Counted from the first letter of the stretch, positions 47,652 to 59,124 are shown. The stretch: DNA of 64,000 nt from Corydoras sp. C115 (GCA_019802505.1 JAFMOC010000078.1:1157001-1221000); one strand, 5' to 3'. Translations and numbers: made by a program. The notes: generated by a model not told the origin, from the sequence alone.

Positions 47652-48692
47652 ACGGTGGCTTAGTGGTTAGCGCGTTCGCCTCTCAGCGCTAGGGATTCCC
47701 GGTTCGAATCCCCATCTGGGTGGAGTTTCCATGTTCTCCCCGTGTCTGCGTGGGTTTCCTCCGGGTTCTCCGGTTTCCTCCCGCAGTCCAAAAACATGGA
47801 TCAAGTTAATTGAGTTCTCCAAATTGCCCCATACAGAGTGTCTGTGTGAGTGAGTGAGTGAGTGTGTGCCCAGCGATGGATTGGCGCCCTGTCCTGGGTG
47901 TATCTGCCCAGCGCCCGAGACGTTCTCCCCTGGATGGGCATGGGGAACCCCACAGCGACCCTAATAGAGGATAAAGCGGGAGATAATGAATGAATGAATT
48001 ATTATAAAAGGGCGGCACAGTGGCTTAGTGTTTAGCATGTTCGCCTCTCAGCGCTAGGGATTCCCGGTTCGAATCCCCATCTGGGTGGAGTTTCCATGTT
48101 CTCCCCGTGTCTGCGTGGGTTTCCTCCGGGTTCTCCGGTTTCCTCCCTCAGTCCAAAAACATGGATCAAGTTAATTGAGTTCTCCAAGTTTCCCCATATA
48201 GAGTGTGAGTGAGTGAGTGAGTGTGTGCCCAGCGATGGATTGGCGCCCTGTCCTGGGTGTATCTGCCCAGCGCCCGAGACGTTCTCCCCTGGATGGGCAT
48301 GGGGAACCCCACCGAAACCCTAATAGAGGATAAATCGGGTGATAATGAATGAATGAATGAATCTTACCAAGGTGGCACAGTGGCTCAGTGGTTAGCACGT
48401 TAACCTTTCAGCGCTTGGGATTCCAGGTTCGAATCCCAATCTGGACGTCTTTCTCCCAATCTTTATGTTCTGTGGCCACGTGGGTTTCCTGTGGGTTCTC
48501 TGGTTTTCTCCCACAGTCCAAAAACATGGATGGTCTTTGTTAGTGTGTGTGCGCAGCGGTAGATTGGCGCTCTGTCCTGGGTGTATCTGCCCAGCGCCTG
48601 AAACGTTCTCCCGTGGGTGGGCATGGGGAACCCACCGCGATCCTAGTAAAGGATAAAGCTGAATGAATGGATAATGAATGAATGAATAAATC
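47652..48692 (+). mobile_element. Three V-SINEs head to tail
   Basis: 47652-48000 and 48009-48362 are full-length and similar (both with GAGTGAGTGAGTGAGTG). 48368-48692 is diverged, with a shortened middle. Confidence 0.88.
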
Positions 48693-49022
48693 TTCCAAAA
48701 ATACGCTGCGTCGTGATAATCTGCCTTACGATGTTTAATCAGTCAATATGTTAATTAGTTTGAGCCGTTTTAATTGCAGAAATGTGCTTAAGAGGAAAGT
48801 TGAAGTAATAAAGTGATCCAATTGGTCCTCCACATTTAACCCATCTGTTCAGTGACACACACTCTCTCTCACACACACACACACACACACTGAGTGAACT
48901 GAACACTCATGCCCGGAGCAGTGGCAGCCCTGTATACGGCGCCTAGGAGTGAATATACATATTTTATGAAATATTCAGTGTTTATTTAATGTCCTTAAAT
49001 TTTAAAGATAAATATTTTTTAA
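48693..49022. other. Spacer with (AC)n
   Basis: Short (AC)n near 48870-48890. No gene recognised. Confidence 0.5.
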
Positions 49023-49341
49023 ATGCACGGTGTCGTAGTGGTTACGAATCCGATTCGAATCCCCATCTGGGTGGAGTTTCCATGTTCTCCCCGTGCCCAA
49101 GTGGGTTTCCTCCGGGTTCTCCGGTTTCCTCCCACAGGTCAAAAACATGGATCAAGGTCAGTTGAATTCTCCAAATTGCCCCATATAGAGTGTGTTTGTG
49201 TGAGTGTGTGTGGGCCCAGTGATGATTGGCGTCCCGTCCTGGGTGTATCTGCCCAGCGCCCGAAACGTTCTCCCCTGGATGGGCATGGGGAACCCTCCCG
49301 CGACCCTAATACAGGATGAAGCGGGAGATAATGGATGGATG
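49023..49341 (+). mobile_element. V-SINE with damaged head
   Basis: The head is shortened to GCACGGTGTCGTAGTGGTTACG. The core and 3' domain are intact. Confidence 0.87.
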
Positions 49342-49635
49342 TTGCTAAATAAATTGCCGTGGTAGTGCACCGATGGACCAAAGTAGTAGTATAAATGTCT
49401 TGTGGTTCGGGGCTGTAGTGTTCAGTTCAGGTATCAGACGTCCGTATATTTTTGCCCATATGCTTGTTGTTTTAAAATCACTATGCGTTATGTTGTGCCT
49501 GTGGATTCTAAACATTTATATAAAAGTAAAAAAATCAAATAAAAATGGAATTAAACTTTTTTTTTTTCACTCCTGAAACCAAACCGACTTAAACTCATTA
49601 AGTTTGATTTAGCGTTCGTTCTTCGCATGTGCTTT

Positions 49636-49677
<42 letters not shown>

Positions 49678-50654
49678 GCTGTTGTGCTCCTGAACGGGGG
49701 GTGTTGATGGGTAGATAAAAATTGTTTTTCGAACGCCTGACTGGTTTTGCGTTAACATTTTTCAAGCTTGGTAAATTTTTCAACAAGCTTAAACATAACT
49801 GCACCTGTCTTAATGCCTCACTGCGGATAATGTTCAAAAGACATTTTTTTTGCATTTTTTTAACCCTCACCCCACTCGGGTAATCACAGCTGGCCAGCGG
49901 CGAAGGCACGCGCAGAGACGCAAGTTCAGCCCTTACAGGCGGCTTAGAACAAAAACTCGGCCTTCCTGATATGCAATTGTTGAACTTGTACCGTCTACAT
50001 GTAAAGGTTATTTTGCCCAAGGGTGTGTCATCGGCCCAATTTCGTTTCACTCGAGAGCACTTATTACCTCTTTTGGGAATGTGCTTTTAGCACGGCGTGA
50101 CGGTTTAACTTCTGCTTTCTCGTTTGAAGTTCCATACCTGCCGATCCTTTGATAATTGTGTCGCCCTGTCGTGCGGGGCGTTGGCGTTGCTATTTTTTTT
50201 TCTGAAACTCCACCCCGAATCGAGCTTAACCTATATTCCAGGTCATTTGGCGGAATGATGACAGCACGTGCCTTGCTGAGTCGTGTTAAATGTTTAAGTT
50301 GAATGACTAAATGTCATTAGTCCTTTTAAGTTGACTGATTCCTTACGCAAACATTGCACTTTCAGACATGACTGAACTTAATTGTGTGTGTGGGGCGCAC
50401 TTTGATTTTTTTGTTTCGTTGAGCAGCAAACATGCCGACTGTTTTTCACTTATTACCAAACGCATTGTTTTGTTATCATTGCGCCATGAACAGATTGAAG
50501 GATGTTTACAGTTTGGTTAAATACACTGCAGTTATTACCACCATTATTATTTATTATTAGTTATTATTATTACTGTTAGTAATAATAATAGTAGTAGTTG
50601 CTGTAATGGTAGTGGTAGTGATGGTGCTGATGGTAATAACAGTAGTATACGTAG
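49342..50654. other. Largest repeat-poor part of intron 2
   Basis: Contains (TAA)n at 49638-49676 and a small ATTATT tract near 50545. Otherwise about 1.2 kb without any recognised repeat or exon, so a place where an intronic control element could lie. None is demonstrated. Confidence 0.45.
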
Positions 50655-51029
50655 TAGGGCTGTATTCAACTAAAGATTTTCATAGTCGAATCTGATTCGT
50701 CAGATTTTCCCTATAGTCCACTGATAGCTAAGGGCGTAGTTTAAAAATATATATATTTAAAAAAATATTTTACTTGTTTTTCTAACAAAAGAAATCCTTT
50801 TTTTTGTTTGTTTTTTTTTCTTTTTTTTTCTAGAAATTAGGATGATTTTATTTGACAAAAGGCTATATATATAACGAAAACAAAGACATTTCATGTAAAA
50901 ACTAATGCTTAGCAGCAGCCATGGGCGCCCCCATGTGGTCAAAATGGTACATTTGACTATGAGGTTCATAGTCGACTACGGTTCTCCGAATCGAATCGTC
51001 GAATCAGCGAATATTGCAGCTCACCCCTA
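50655..51029 (-). mobile_element. hAT-type MITE H, copy 4
   Basis: Ends TAGGGCTG / CACCCCTA, duplication ATACGTAG / ATACATAG (7 of 8). Confidence 0.88.
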
Positions 51030-51886
51030 ATACATAGTAATATCACCACCAACACTACTACTACTACTGTTACTACCACCACTACTATTATTATTGCTAC
51101 TATCAGAATCAAGTTTATTTGTCACATATGTAGATATACATTGTACAGCCAGCAGTGAAATTCTTTCCTGACTTCTCCACATAAAGTTTAAATTTAAGAA
51201 GATAAGAAAGATAGAATAAAGATAAAAATAAAATAAAATGTAACTATATATTTACACTAAATTTTGAAAATAGCAGAACTGTACAATTATTGCACTAATG
51301 GATATGAACTGAAATGGACTTATAAGTTAAAAGTTAAAATGAGTTAAAGTATGTCGTGCTTTTATGTATACTAGTACTATTACTACTACCACCATTACTA
51401 ATACTATTACTACCACTACTGCTGCTACTTTTACTACCACCTCTACAACTATTATTACTACCACCACTACTACTATTACTGCTACTACTACTACTACGAC
51501 TACTACTACTAACAATGCTATTCATATTAATACTACTACTACTACTAATATTACCACCACTACTACCAATACTACAACTATATTTATTGCTACCACCACT
51601 ACTAAGTTTACTACTACTCTTACCTCTGCTTCCTATTAACTTTTTTTTTTTTTTTACTACTGCCACTTCTACTATTACTGCTACTACTACTGTTACCACC
51701 ACTACTATTAATACTACTACTATTTTTATTACTACCACCACTACTACTATTTCTACTACCAATACTACTAATTTTACTACTACTATTATTTCTACTGGGC
51801 GGCACGGTTTCTGGACTTAATTATTATTAAGTTTTAAGTTTCTGGACTTTTATTATTATTATTATTATTATTATTAGTCTCGGCGG
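51030..51886. repeat. Degenerate (TAC)n trinucleotide array with a dispersed repeat inside
   Basis: 51040-51110 and 51365-51800 are imperfect ACT/TTA/CCA triplets, which leave long serine-, valine-, threonine- or leucine-rich open frames that are not genes. 51106-51330 is a common fish repeat beginning ATCAGAATCAAGTTTATTTG. Confidence 0.85.
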
Positions 51887-52212
51887 CACGGTGGCTTAGT
51901 GGTTGGCATGTTCTCTCAGTGCTAGGGATTCCAGGTTCGAGTCCCCATCTGGGTGGAGTTTCCATGTTCTCCCTGTGTCTACGTGGGTTTCCTCCGGGTT
52001 CTCCGGTTTCCTCCCACAGTCCAAATACATGGATCAAGTCAATTGAGTTCTCCAAATTGCCCCATATAGAGTGTGTCTGTGTGAGTGAGTGTGTGCCCAG
52101 TGATAGACCGGCGCCCTGTTCTGGGTCTATCTGCCCAGTGCCCGAAACGTTCTCCCCTGGATGGGCATGGGGACCCTAATAGAGGATAAAGCAGAAGATA
52201 ATGGATGGATAT
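51887..52212 (+). mobile_element. V-SINE with clipped head
   Basis: Has the same head deletion (TTCTCTCAGTGC) as the pair at 31138-31828, so it belongs to that subfamily. Confidence 0.87.
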
Positions 52213-52493
52213 TATTTCTACAGTACTTCAATTACCACTATTACCTTCGTTACTATCACTCTTACTACTATTACCGTATCGTTCACCACTGCTAAATAGT
52301 TGAACGATCTTCCCAACACTGTCCATAATGCTGAGACAATCAGCATTTTCAAGAAACAACTCGAAACACATCTCTTCCACAAACATTTGATTAAAAAAAT
52401 GGGGGAAATTTAGACTTCAAACCAGATCGGATAATCCTCAGGTTTGAGTGTAGCTGGTTTCTTCTTAGCTACCGACTTCTCATTTGTAAGTCC
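52213..52493. other. No gene recognised
   Basis: Mixed spacer. CTCGAAACACATCTCTTCC near 52349 is reminiscent of fish retroelement 3' ends but is not assigned. Confidence 0.35.
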
Positions 52494-53183
52494 GTCCATC
52501 CATTATCTTCCGCTTTATCCTATATAAGGGTCGCGGGGGGGTTCCCCATGCCCATCCAGGGGAGAACGTCTCGGGCACTGGGCAGATACACCCAGGAAAG
52601 GACGCCAATCTATCACTGGGCACACACTCACTCACACAGACACACTCTATATGGGGCAAACCCGGAGGAAACACACGGGGAGAACATGGAAACTCCACCC
52701 AGATGGGGATTCGAACCGGGAATCCCTAGAGCAGAGAGGAGAACGTGCTAACTAGGAGTGAGCTGCAATATTCGCTGATTCGACGATTCGATTCGGAGAA
52801 CCGTAGTCGACTATGAACCTCATAGTCGAATGTACCATTTTGACCACATGGGGGTGCCCATGGCTGCTGCTAAGCATTAGTTTTGACATGAAATGTCTTT
52901 GTTTTCGTTATATATATAGCCTTTTGTCAAATAAAATCATCCTAATTTCTGTTAATATATTTTTTTTAAATGATGTGTGCGCTTTAATCCATTTACGGTG
53001 CTCTAGAAAAACAAGTAAAATATTTAAAAAAAATCTTTTTTAAAAACCACGCTTATAGCGCCATCTTGTGGTGAAATTTTAACTGATTCGACTATCAGTC
53101 GACTATAGGGAAAATCTATCGAAACTATGAAAATCCTTAGTTGAAGACACCCCTAGTGCTAACCACTAAGCCACAGTGCCTCC
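52494..53183 (-). mobile_element. V-SINE split by MITE H
   Basis: 52494-52752, then 53164-53183 (CACTAAGCCACAGTGCC). It also lacks an inner segment (GGGCAAACCCGGAGG). Confidence 0.85.
52753..53155 (+). mobile_element. hAT-type MITE H, copy 5
   Basis: 403 bp, TAGGAGTG / CACCCCTA, perfect duplication GTGCTAAC (52745-52752, 53156-53163). It has a private insertion with ATGATGTGTGCGCTTTAATC that only copy 6 shares. Confidence 0.92.
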
Positions 53184-53239
53184 CCATTTGTAAGTCGCTT
53201 TGGATAAAAGATGTAAAATGTCTTCATTGTCTTTTAATT

Positions 53240-53720
53240 CGCTTATTCGCTGATTCGACGATTCGATTCGGAGAACCGTAGTCGACTATGAACCTCATAG
53301 TCGAATGTACCATTTTGACCACATGGGGGTGCCCATGGCTGCTGCTAAGCATTAGTTTTCACATGAAATGTCTTTGTTTTCGTTATATATATATAAAGCC
53401 TTTTGTCAAATAAAATCATCCTAATTTCTGTTAATATATTTTTTTTAAATGATGTGTGCGCTTTAATCCATTTACGGTGCTCTAGAAAAACAAGTAAAAT
53501 ATTTTAAAAAATCTTTTTTAAAAACCACGCTTATAGCGCCATCTTGTGGTGAAATTTTAACTGATTCGACTATCAGTCGACTATAGGGAAAATCTGACGA
53601 AACTATGAAAATCCTTAGTTGAAGACACCCCTAGTGCTAACCACTAAGCCACAGGCCTCATCATTTGTAAGTCGCTTTGGATAAAAGACTAAATGTAAAA
53701 TGTCTAAATTGTCTTTTAAC
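53240..53720 (+). repeat. Tandem duplicate of MITE H copy 5 and flank (period 478 bp)
   Basis: MITE H copy 6 lacks its first bases but ends with the same CACCCCTA|GTGCTAAC and the same following V-SINE head and LINE2-type tail as copy 5. It is therefore a segmental duplicate, not a new insertion. It ends about 60 bp before an integrin exon. Confidence 0.9.
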
Positions 53721-53781
53721 CCTGGATCTCCTTTTGCATTTGGTAGAACTGTTTGTTAACATGGTTCCTGCTCTTTTGTAG

Positions 53782-53864
53782 CGGACGCTTCAGAGATGAT
53801 CGAGGGCATGTGGCTTGGAGTGACCGTAGCCAGTCAGAGGGAGGTACCTGATGGACGAGTACTG
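53782..53864 (+). CDS. itga3: itga3-like exon, MWLGVTVASQ segment
   Basis: The acceptor is CTTTTGTAG and the donor is GTGAGT. With the one base carried over it gives 28 codons and contains EGMWLGVTVASQ, close to human alpha-3 EDMWLGVTVASQ, a propeller strand preceding the CAHRY-like segment. It ends in phase 0 and is read straight into the next exon. The exon lies only about 60 bp downstream of a tandemly duplicated MITE segment (52753-53720), so the 5' splice neighbourhood is recent sequence. Confidence 0.93.
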
Positions 53865-54202
53865 GTGAGTAAAAGTCCGTGATGTGACGGATGCCTTCCT
53901 TTTTGCTTTGACCTTGACACACATTATTGTGCTGGAGGGCAGAAACATGACCTAGTTCGTGCCAGTGATTTCACTAAATCATCCGAATGTTTTTATAATG
54001 ACATCAAAAGCTCTAAAGGTTTATACAAGCCACTGAGCATGAAGTTAAATGCATCCTGGTACTTTCCCACCAAATGCTTGTGCAATACATCTGAACATGG
54101 CGAGTGAACTGTCAAGCATGAAGACTGCGAAGAATTCAAGTCTTTCAACACCTACAGATCATCATATCATGAAATGATTAATGGGAATGGTTGCACGGTA
54201 GG
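53865..54202. other. Intron spacer, no repeat recognised
   Basis: Unique-looking intron sequence directly after the exon donor. Confidence 0.5.
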
Positions 54203-54518
54203 GTGGCACGGTGGTTTAGTGGTTAGCACGTTCTCCTCTCAGCTCTAGGGATTCCCGGTTCGAATCCCCATCTGGGTGGAGTTTCCATGTTCTCCCCGTG
54301 TCCGTGTGGGTTTCCTCCGGGTTCTCCGGTTTCCTCCCACAGTCCAAAAACATGGATCAAGGTCAATTGAGTTCTCCAAAATGCCCCATATAGAGTGTGT
54401 TTGTGTGAGTGAGTGTGTGTCCAGCGATAGATTGGCGCTCTGTCCTGGGTGTATCTGCCCAGCACCCGAAACGTTCTCCCCTGGATGGGCATGGGGAACC
54501 TCCCCGCGACCCTAATAT
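54203..54518 (+). mobile_element. V-SINE that heads a tandem array
   Basis: Normal head GGTGGCACGGTGG through GACCCTAATAT, then the core restarts instead of a tail. Confidence 0.9.
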
Positions 54519-55600
54519 CCCGATCCTGGTGGAGTTTCCATGTTCTCTCCATGTGGATTTCCTCGAGGTTCTCTGCTTTCCTCCCACAGTCCAAAAACAT
54601 GGATCAAGGTCAATTGAGTTCTCCAAAATGCCCCATATAGAGTGTGTTTGTGTGAGTGAGTGAGTGTGTGCCCAGCGATGGATTGGCGCTCTGTCCTGGG
54701 TGTATCTGCCCAGCGCCCGAAACGTTCTCCCCTGGATGGGCATGGGGAACCTCCCCGCGACCCTAATATCCCGATCCTGGTGGAGTTTCCATGTTCTCTC
54801 CATGTGGATTTCCTCGAGGTTCTCTGCTTTCCTCCCACAGTCCAAAAACATGGATCAAGGTCAATTGAGTTCTCCAAAATGCCCCATATAGAGTGTGTTT
54901 GTGTGAGTGAGTGAGTGTGTGCCCAGCGATGGATTGGCGCTCTGTCCTGGGTGTATCTGCCCAGCGCCCGAAACGTTCTCCCCTGGATGGGCATGGGGAA
55001 CCTCCCCGCGACCCTAATATCCCGATCCTGGTGGAGTTTCCATGTTCTCTCCATGTGGATTTCCTCGAGGTTCTCTGCTTTCCTCCCACAGTCCAAAAAC
55101 ATGGATCAAGGTCAATTGAGTTCTCCAAAATGCCCCATATAGAGTGTGTTTGTGTGAGTGAGTGAGTGTGTGCCCAGCGATGGATTGGCGCTCTGTCCTG
55201 GGTGTATCTGCCCAGCGCCCGAAACGTTCTCCCCTGGATGGGCATGGGGAACCTCCCCGCGACCCTAATATCCCGATCCTGGTGGAGTTTCCATGTTCTC
55301 TCCATGTGGATTTCCTCGAGGTTCTCTGGTTTCCTCCCACAGTCCAAAAACATGGATCAAGGTCAATTGAGTTCTCCAAATTGCCCCATATAGAGTGTGT
55401 TTGTGTGAGTGAGTGTGTGTGTGTCCAGCGATGGATTGGCGCCCTGTCCTGGGTGTATCTGCCCAGTGCCCAAAACGTTCTCCCCTGGATGGGCATGGGG
55501 AACCTAATATCCCGATCCTGGTGGAGTTTCCATGTTCTCTCCATGGGTATTTTCTCGAGGTTCTCTAGTTTCCTCCCACAGTCTTAAAAAACATGGATTT
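54519..55600 (+). repeat. V-SINE-derived tandem array, 251-bp unit
   Basis: CCCGATCCTGGTGGAG starts at 54519, 54770, 55021, 55272 and 55511 (spacing 251, 251, 251, 239). Units run from the core to the end of the 3' domain without tRNA head or tail and are almost the same, so recently amplified. Confidence 0.95.
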
Positions 55601-55870
55601 GAGGTAAATTGGCTGTAAATTGCAAATATAATGTGAGTGTGTGAGAACCTGGAGATAGCTTGGTAATCTGTCCGGCACCAGAATTGTTCTCTCAATAAGT
55701 TTATTGTCCATGTTCTCAGTTCCTCTTACTCTAAAGATGGACTTTGTAGTTCTACAATTCCAGACTGTAGTCCATTTGTTTGTGTTCTACAGTACATACT
55801 GTGTACGTCCCCTTTACTCTGTTCTAATGGTCAGAACCCCAATAGTAGCACCACAGAGCAGGGGTTATTT

Positions 55871-56530
55871 CCATCCATCCATTATCTTCTGCTTTATCCT
55901 CTACTAGGGTTGCGCCCATCCAGAGGAGAACGTCTCAGGCGCTGGGCAGATACACCCAGGACAGGGTGCCAATCCATCTCTGGGCACACACTTTATATGG
56001 GGCAATTTGGAATGGGCGGCACGGTGGCTTAGTGGTTAGCACGTTCGCCTCTCAGCGCTAGGGATTCCCGGTTCGAATCCCCATCTGGGTGGAGTTTCCA
56101 TGTTCTCCCCGTGTCCGCGTGGGTTTCCTCCGGGTTCTCCGGTTTCCTCCCACAGTCCAAAAACATGGATCAAGTTAATTGAGTTCTCTAAATTGCCCCA
56201 TATAGAGTGTGCTTGAGTGAGTGAGTGTGTACCCAGCGATGGATTGGCGCCCTGTCCTGGGTGTGTCGGCCCAGCGCCCGAGACGTTCTCCCCTGGATGG
56301 GCATGGGGAACCCCACCGCGACCCTAATAGAGGATAAAGCGGGAGATAATGAATGAATGAATGAATGAATTTGGAATGGATTTAAATTCAATTGACCTTG
56401 ATCCATGTTTTTGGACTGTGGGAGGAAACCGGAGAACCCGGAGGAAACCCATACGGACACGGGGAGAACATGGAAACTTCACCCAGATTGGGATTCGAAC
56501 CCCTTGTGCTGAGGGGTGAACATGCTAACA
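55871..56530 (-). mobile_element. V-SINE nested in family C, itself split
   Basis: Minus copy whose halves lie at about 55871-56014 and 56371-56529, flanked by AGGGGTTATTT on both sides. The head is short. Confidence 0.88.
56015..56370 (+). mobile_element. V-SINE, innermost of a three-layer nest
   Basis: Full length. AATTTGGAATGG precedes and follows it (12-bp target duplication). Confidence 0.92.
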
Positions 56531-56839
56531 GGGGTTATTTGGTTGGTGCATTATTCCTATCCCAGCAGTGTCACTGAGGTGGAGGAATGAAACTACAGCA
56601 CTGCTGCACTAAAACCCCCTCACCACATCAGTGTCACTGCAGAACTGACAAGAAACAATCCACCACCCAAATGATACCTGTTCTGTCAATTGAGAACAGA
56701 GAACCAACAGGGGACTAACAACAACAAGAACATAGATGTTCTACAGTCTGTAATTATAAAACTACAAAGTCCATCTATATGATAAGTGGAGGACATAGAG
56801 AATAGAGGGAGAATCGTATTGATGAAACATTGTAAAATG

Positions 56840-56841
<2 letters not shown>

Positions 56842-56909
<68 letters not shown>
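56842..56909. repeat. (GT)n microsatellite
   Basis: About 34 uninterrupted GT units, 31 bp before the acceptor of the exon at 56941, so in the polypyrimidine/branch neighbourhood. Confidence 0.97.
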
Positions 56910-56910
<1 letters not shown>

Positions 56911-56940
56911 GCCACTTCATTCTTTTTTGTGACCTAACAG

Positions 56941-57196
56941 GCATGTGGCCACCGCTACGTGAAACTACGCCCTATAGGTGGAACAGAGGAAGAGCAGAGG
57001 AGCATGGTGGGCAAATGTTTTGTTCGAGGCAATGATCTGACGTATAACGCTGAAGACATGTGGCAGTCGCATGCGTACGAGACGTGTGACCCCAACTCCG
57101 AAATGAAAGGAGAAGGCATGTGCAGCATGGGCATTTCCGGAGGCTTGACGGCCAACGATGTCTACATTGGCTGTTCCGGGAGCTATGAGTGGCAGG
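56941..57196 (+). CDS. itga3: itga3-like exon, large propeller exon with CxHRY and VRGNDL
   Basis: The acceptor is GACCTAACAG, and the donor is GTGTGT after a final G (phase 1). The 85 codons begin ACGHRYVKLRP and include MVGKCFVRGNDL, paired cysteines (ETCDPNS, GMCSMG) and end GSYEWQG. This matches the integrin alpha-3 region that runs from CAHRY to the YNWKG strand. The strand that is GAPG in human alpha-3 reads GCSG here, so the FG-GAP motif of this blade is altered and a cysteine is gained. The acceptor lies 30 bp after a (GT)n microsatellite. Confidence 0.94.
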
Positions 57197-57310
57197 GTGT
57201 GTTCTGCAAAAATCCAAATTAGGATCCAAATTAAGATCCTAAGAGAACGTACAGACCAGATAATCACAGACCGAGTAAACTGGTTAACTCCTCGGCTTTT
57301 CTTTAACTAG

Positions 57311-57403
57311 GTAATGTCTACGTGACGTGGAGGCACCCCGTCGAAACCTGGGACTCTGTGGATAAATCCTTTGGATCTTTAAACAAGCGGAACATCTACA
57401 TGG
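57311..57403 (+). CDS. itga3: itga3-like exon after 114-bp intron
   Basis: The acceptor is TTTAACTAG and the donor is GTATGA, phase 1 at both ends. It encodes 31 residues starting GNVYVTWRHP and ending NKRNIYMG, the low-conservation loop between two propeller blades (human alpha-3 has a similar-length loop ending NLYIG). The preceding intron is only 114 bp and repeat-free, unlike all other introns in the window. Confidence 0.9.
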
Positions 57404-57485
57404 GTATGACTTTTGTCTTTTTTTCGGACTTAAGAAAAATGGACTCTACATGGGAAAAAAAATAAATATATATATATATATATAT

Positions 57486-57893
57486 TAGGGGTGAGCTGCA
57501 ATATTCGCTGATTCGACGATTCGATTCGGAGAACCGTAGTCGACTATGAACCTCATAGTCGAATGTACCATTTTGACCACATGGTGGTGCTCATGGCTGC
57601 TGCTAAGCATTAGTTTTTACATGAAATGTCTTTGTTTTGTTATATATATATATATATAGCCTTTTGTAAAATAAAATCATCCTAATTTCTAGAAAAAGAA
57701 AAAAGAAAAACAAAAAAAGGTTTTCTTTTGTTAGAAAAACAAGTAAAATATTTTTAAAAAATCGTTTTTTAAAAACTACGCTTATAGCGCCATCTTGTGG
57801 TGAAAATTTAACTGATTCGACTATCAGTCGACTATAGGAAAAATCAGACGAATCAGATTCGACTATGAAAATCTTTAGTTGAATACACCCCTA
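57486..57893 (+). mobile_element. hAT-type MITE H, copy 7, in a (TA)n
   Basis: TAGGGGTG / CACCCCTA ends. Both flanks are ATATATAT, so the duplication is compatible but uninformative. Confidence 0.9.
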
Positions 57894-57931
<38 letters not shown>

Positions 57932-57936
57932 GGAGA

Positions 57937-58672
57937 GAGGGCGGCACGGTGGCTTAGTGGTTTAGCACGTTCTCCTCTCAGCACTAGGGATTCCCGGTTC
58001 GAATCCCCATCTGGGTGGAGTTTCCATGTCCTACCCGTGTCCGCGTGGGTTTCCTCCGGGTTCTCCGGTTTCCTCTCACAGTCCAAAAGCATGGATCAAG
58101 TCAATTGAGTTCTCCAAATTGCCCCATGTAGAGTCTGTTTGTGTGCGTGTCTGTGTGAGTGAGTGTGTGCCCAGCGATAGATTGGCGCCCTGTCCTGGGT
58201 GTATCTGCCAAGCGCCCGAAACACTCACCCCTGGATGGGCATGGGGAACCTCCCCGCGACCCTAATAGAGGATAAAGCGGAAGATAATGAATGAATGAAT
58301 GAATGAATATATGTATATAACTATTTGTTTTTTCTTTTAAAAAGTGGTTAGCATGTTTGCCTCTCAGTGCTGGGGATCCAGGTTTGAATCCCAATGTGGG
58401 CTGAGTTTCCATGTTCTCCCCGTGTCCACCTGGGTTTCTTCTGGGTTTTCCAGTTTTTTAGTCCAAAAACATGGATCAAGGTCAATGGAATTCGCCAAAT
58501 TGCCCCATACATTGTGTGTTTGTGTGAGTGAGTGTGTGGCCAGCAATGGCTTGGCACCCTGTCCTGGGTGTATCTCCCCAGCACCCAAAATGTTCTCCCT
58601 AGGATGGGCATGGGGACCCCCCCCCCCCATGACCCTAATAGAGAATTAAGTGGAAGATAATGAATAAACAAA
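57937..58672 (+). mobile_element. Full V-SINE followed by a diverged V-SINE
   Basis: 57937-58312 is complete. 58345-58672 lacks the first head bases and has a C-run at 58617-58628. Confidence 0.87.
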
Positions 58673-59124
58673 AGGATTCATATTTTTGTGAATGCTGCAT
58701 AAATGCAGCTAAAATCTTATTGGTGGAATTCGTGGAAATCTAATTGGTGGCACTTCGGTTGCCAGTTCCAGACATCCTTTCCATCGCATTGATATGAATG
58801 TGAAGTGGTCAGGGGTGTGTGTCAGCCAATCAGAGCTCAGCCAATCAGTTTTATTTGTATTAATTTTTTTTTTTTTTTTTTTTTAACTTGTCCCTTAAAA
58901 ATGAATTCAAAACCATGCATAACAACATGGAGACAATTCCATAAATGACACATAAAAAGGCATTTTTAAAAAATAAGAACAAGGAATCCATAAGTTCTCT
59001 CAAAATATTCTGATTGTTCCGTCTTATTCTGTTACCTGCACTTTTCACAATACCTTTAATTTGTTGAACAGTGCTGTATATTTCCAATATAAGTAAAAAT
59101 AAACGGAGTGATGCTTCTTTACAG
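58673..59124. other. Intron spacer with poly(T)
   Basis: Two AGCCAATCAG motifs lie at 58823-58849 next to a poly(T) run at 58863-58884. No exon or repeat family recognised. Confidence 0.45.

Larger units (their letters stand above)
55700..56790 (+). mobile_element. TIR element family C, copy 3, with nested SINEs
   Basis: Begins TTATTGTCCATGTTCTCAG and ends near ATGATAAGTGGAGGACATAG. The ends are cut short. A V-SINE sits at CAGGGGTTATTT. Confidence 0.85.

Noticed and set aside
51356..51820. 154-codon leucine/threonine-rich frame
   Set aside because: Translation of a degenerate trinucleotide array; all frames give homopolymer-like peptides.
54512..55353. 196-codon frames (PMPIQGRTFRALGRYTQDRAPI-type) as a gene family
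   Set aside because: The same peptide fragments occur wherever the V-SINE occurs, on both strands. They are SINE translations.
54519..55510. CRISPR-like regular repeats
   Set aside because: The units are 251 bp with no short repeat/unique spacer alternation, and the genome is eukaryotic.
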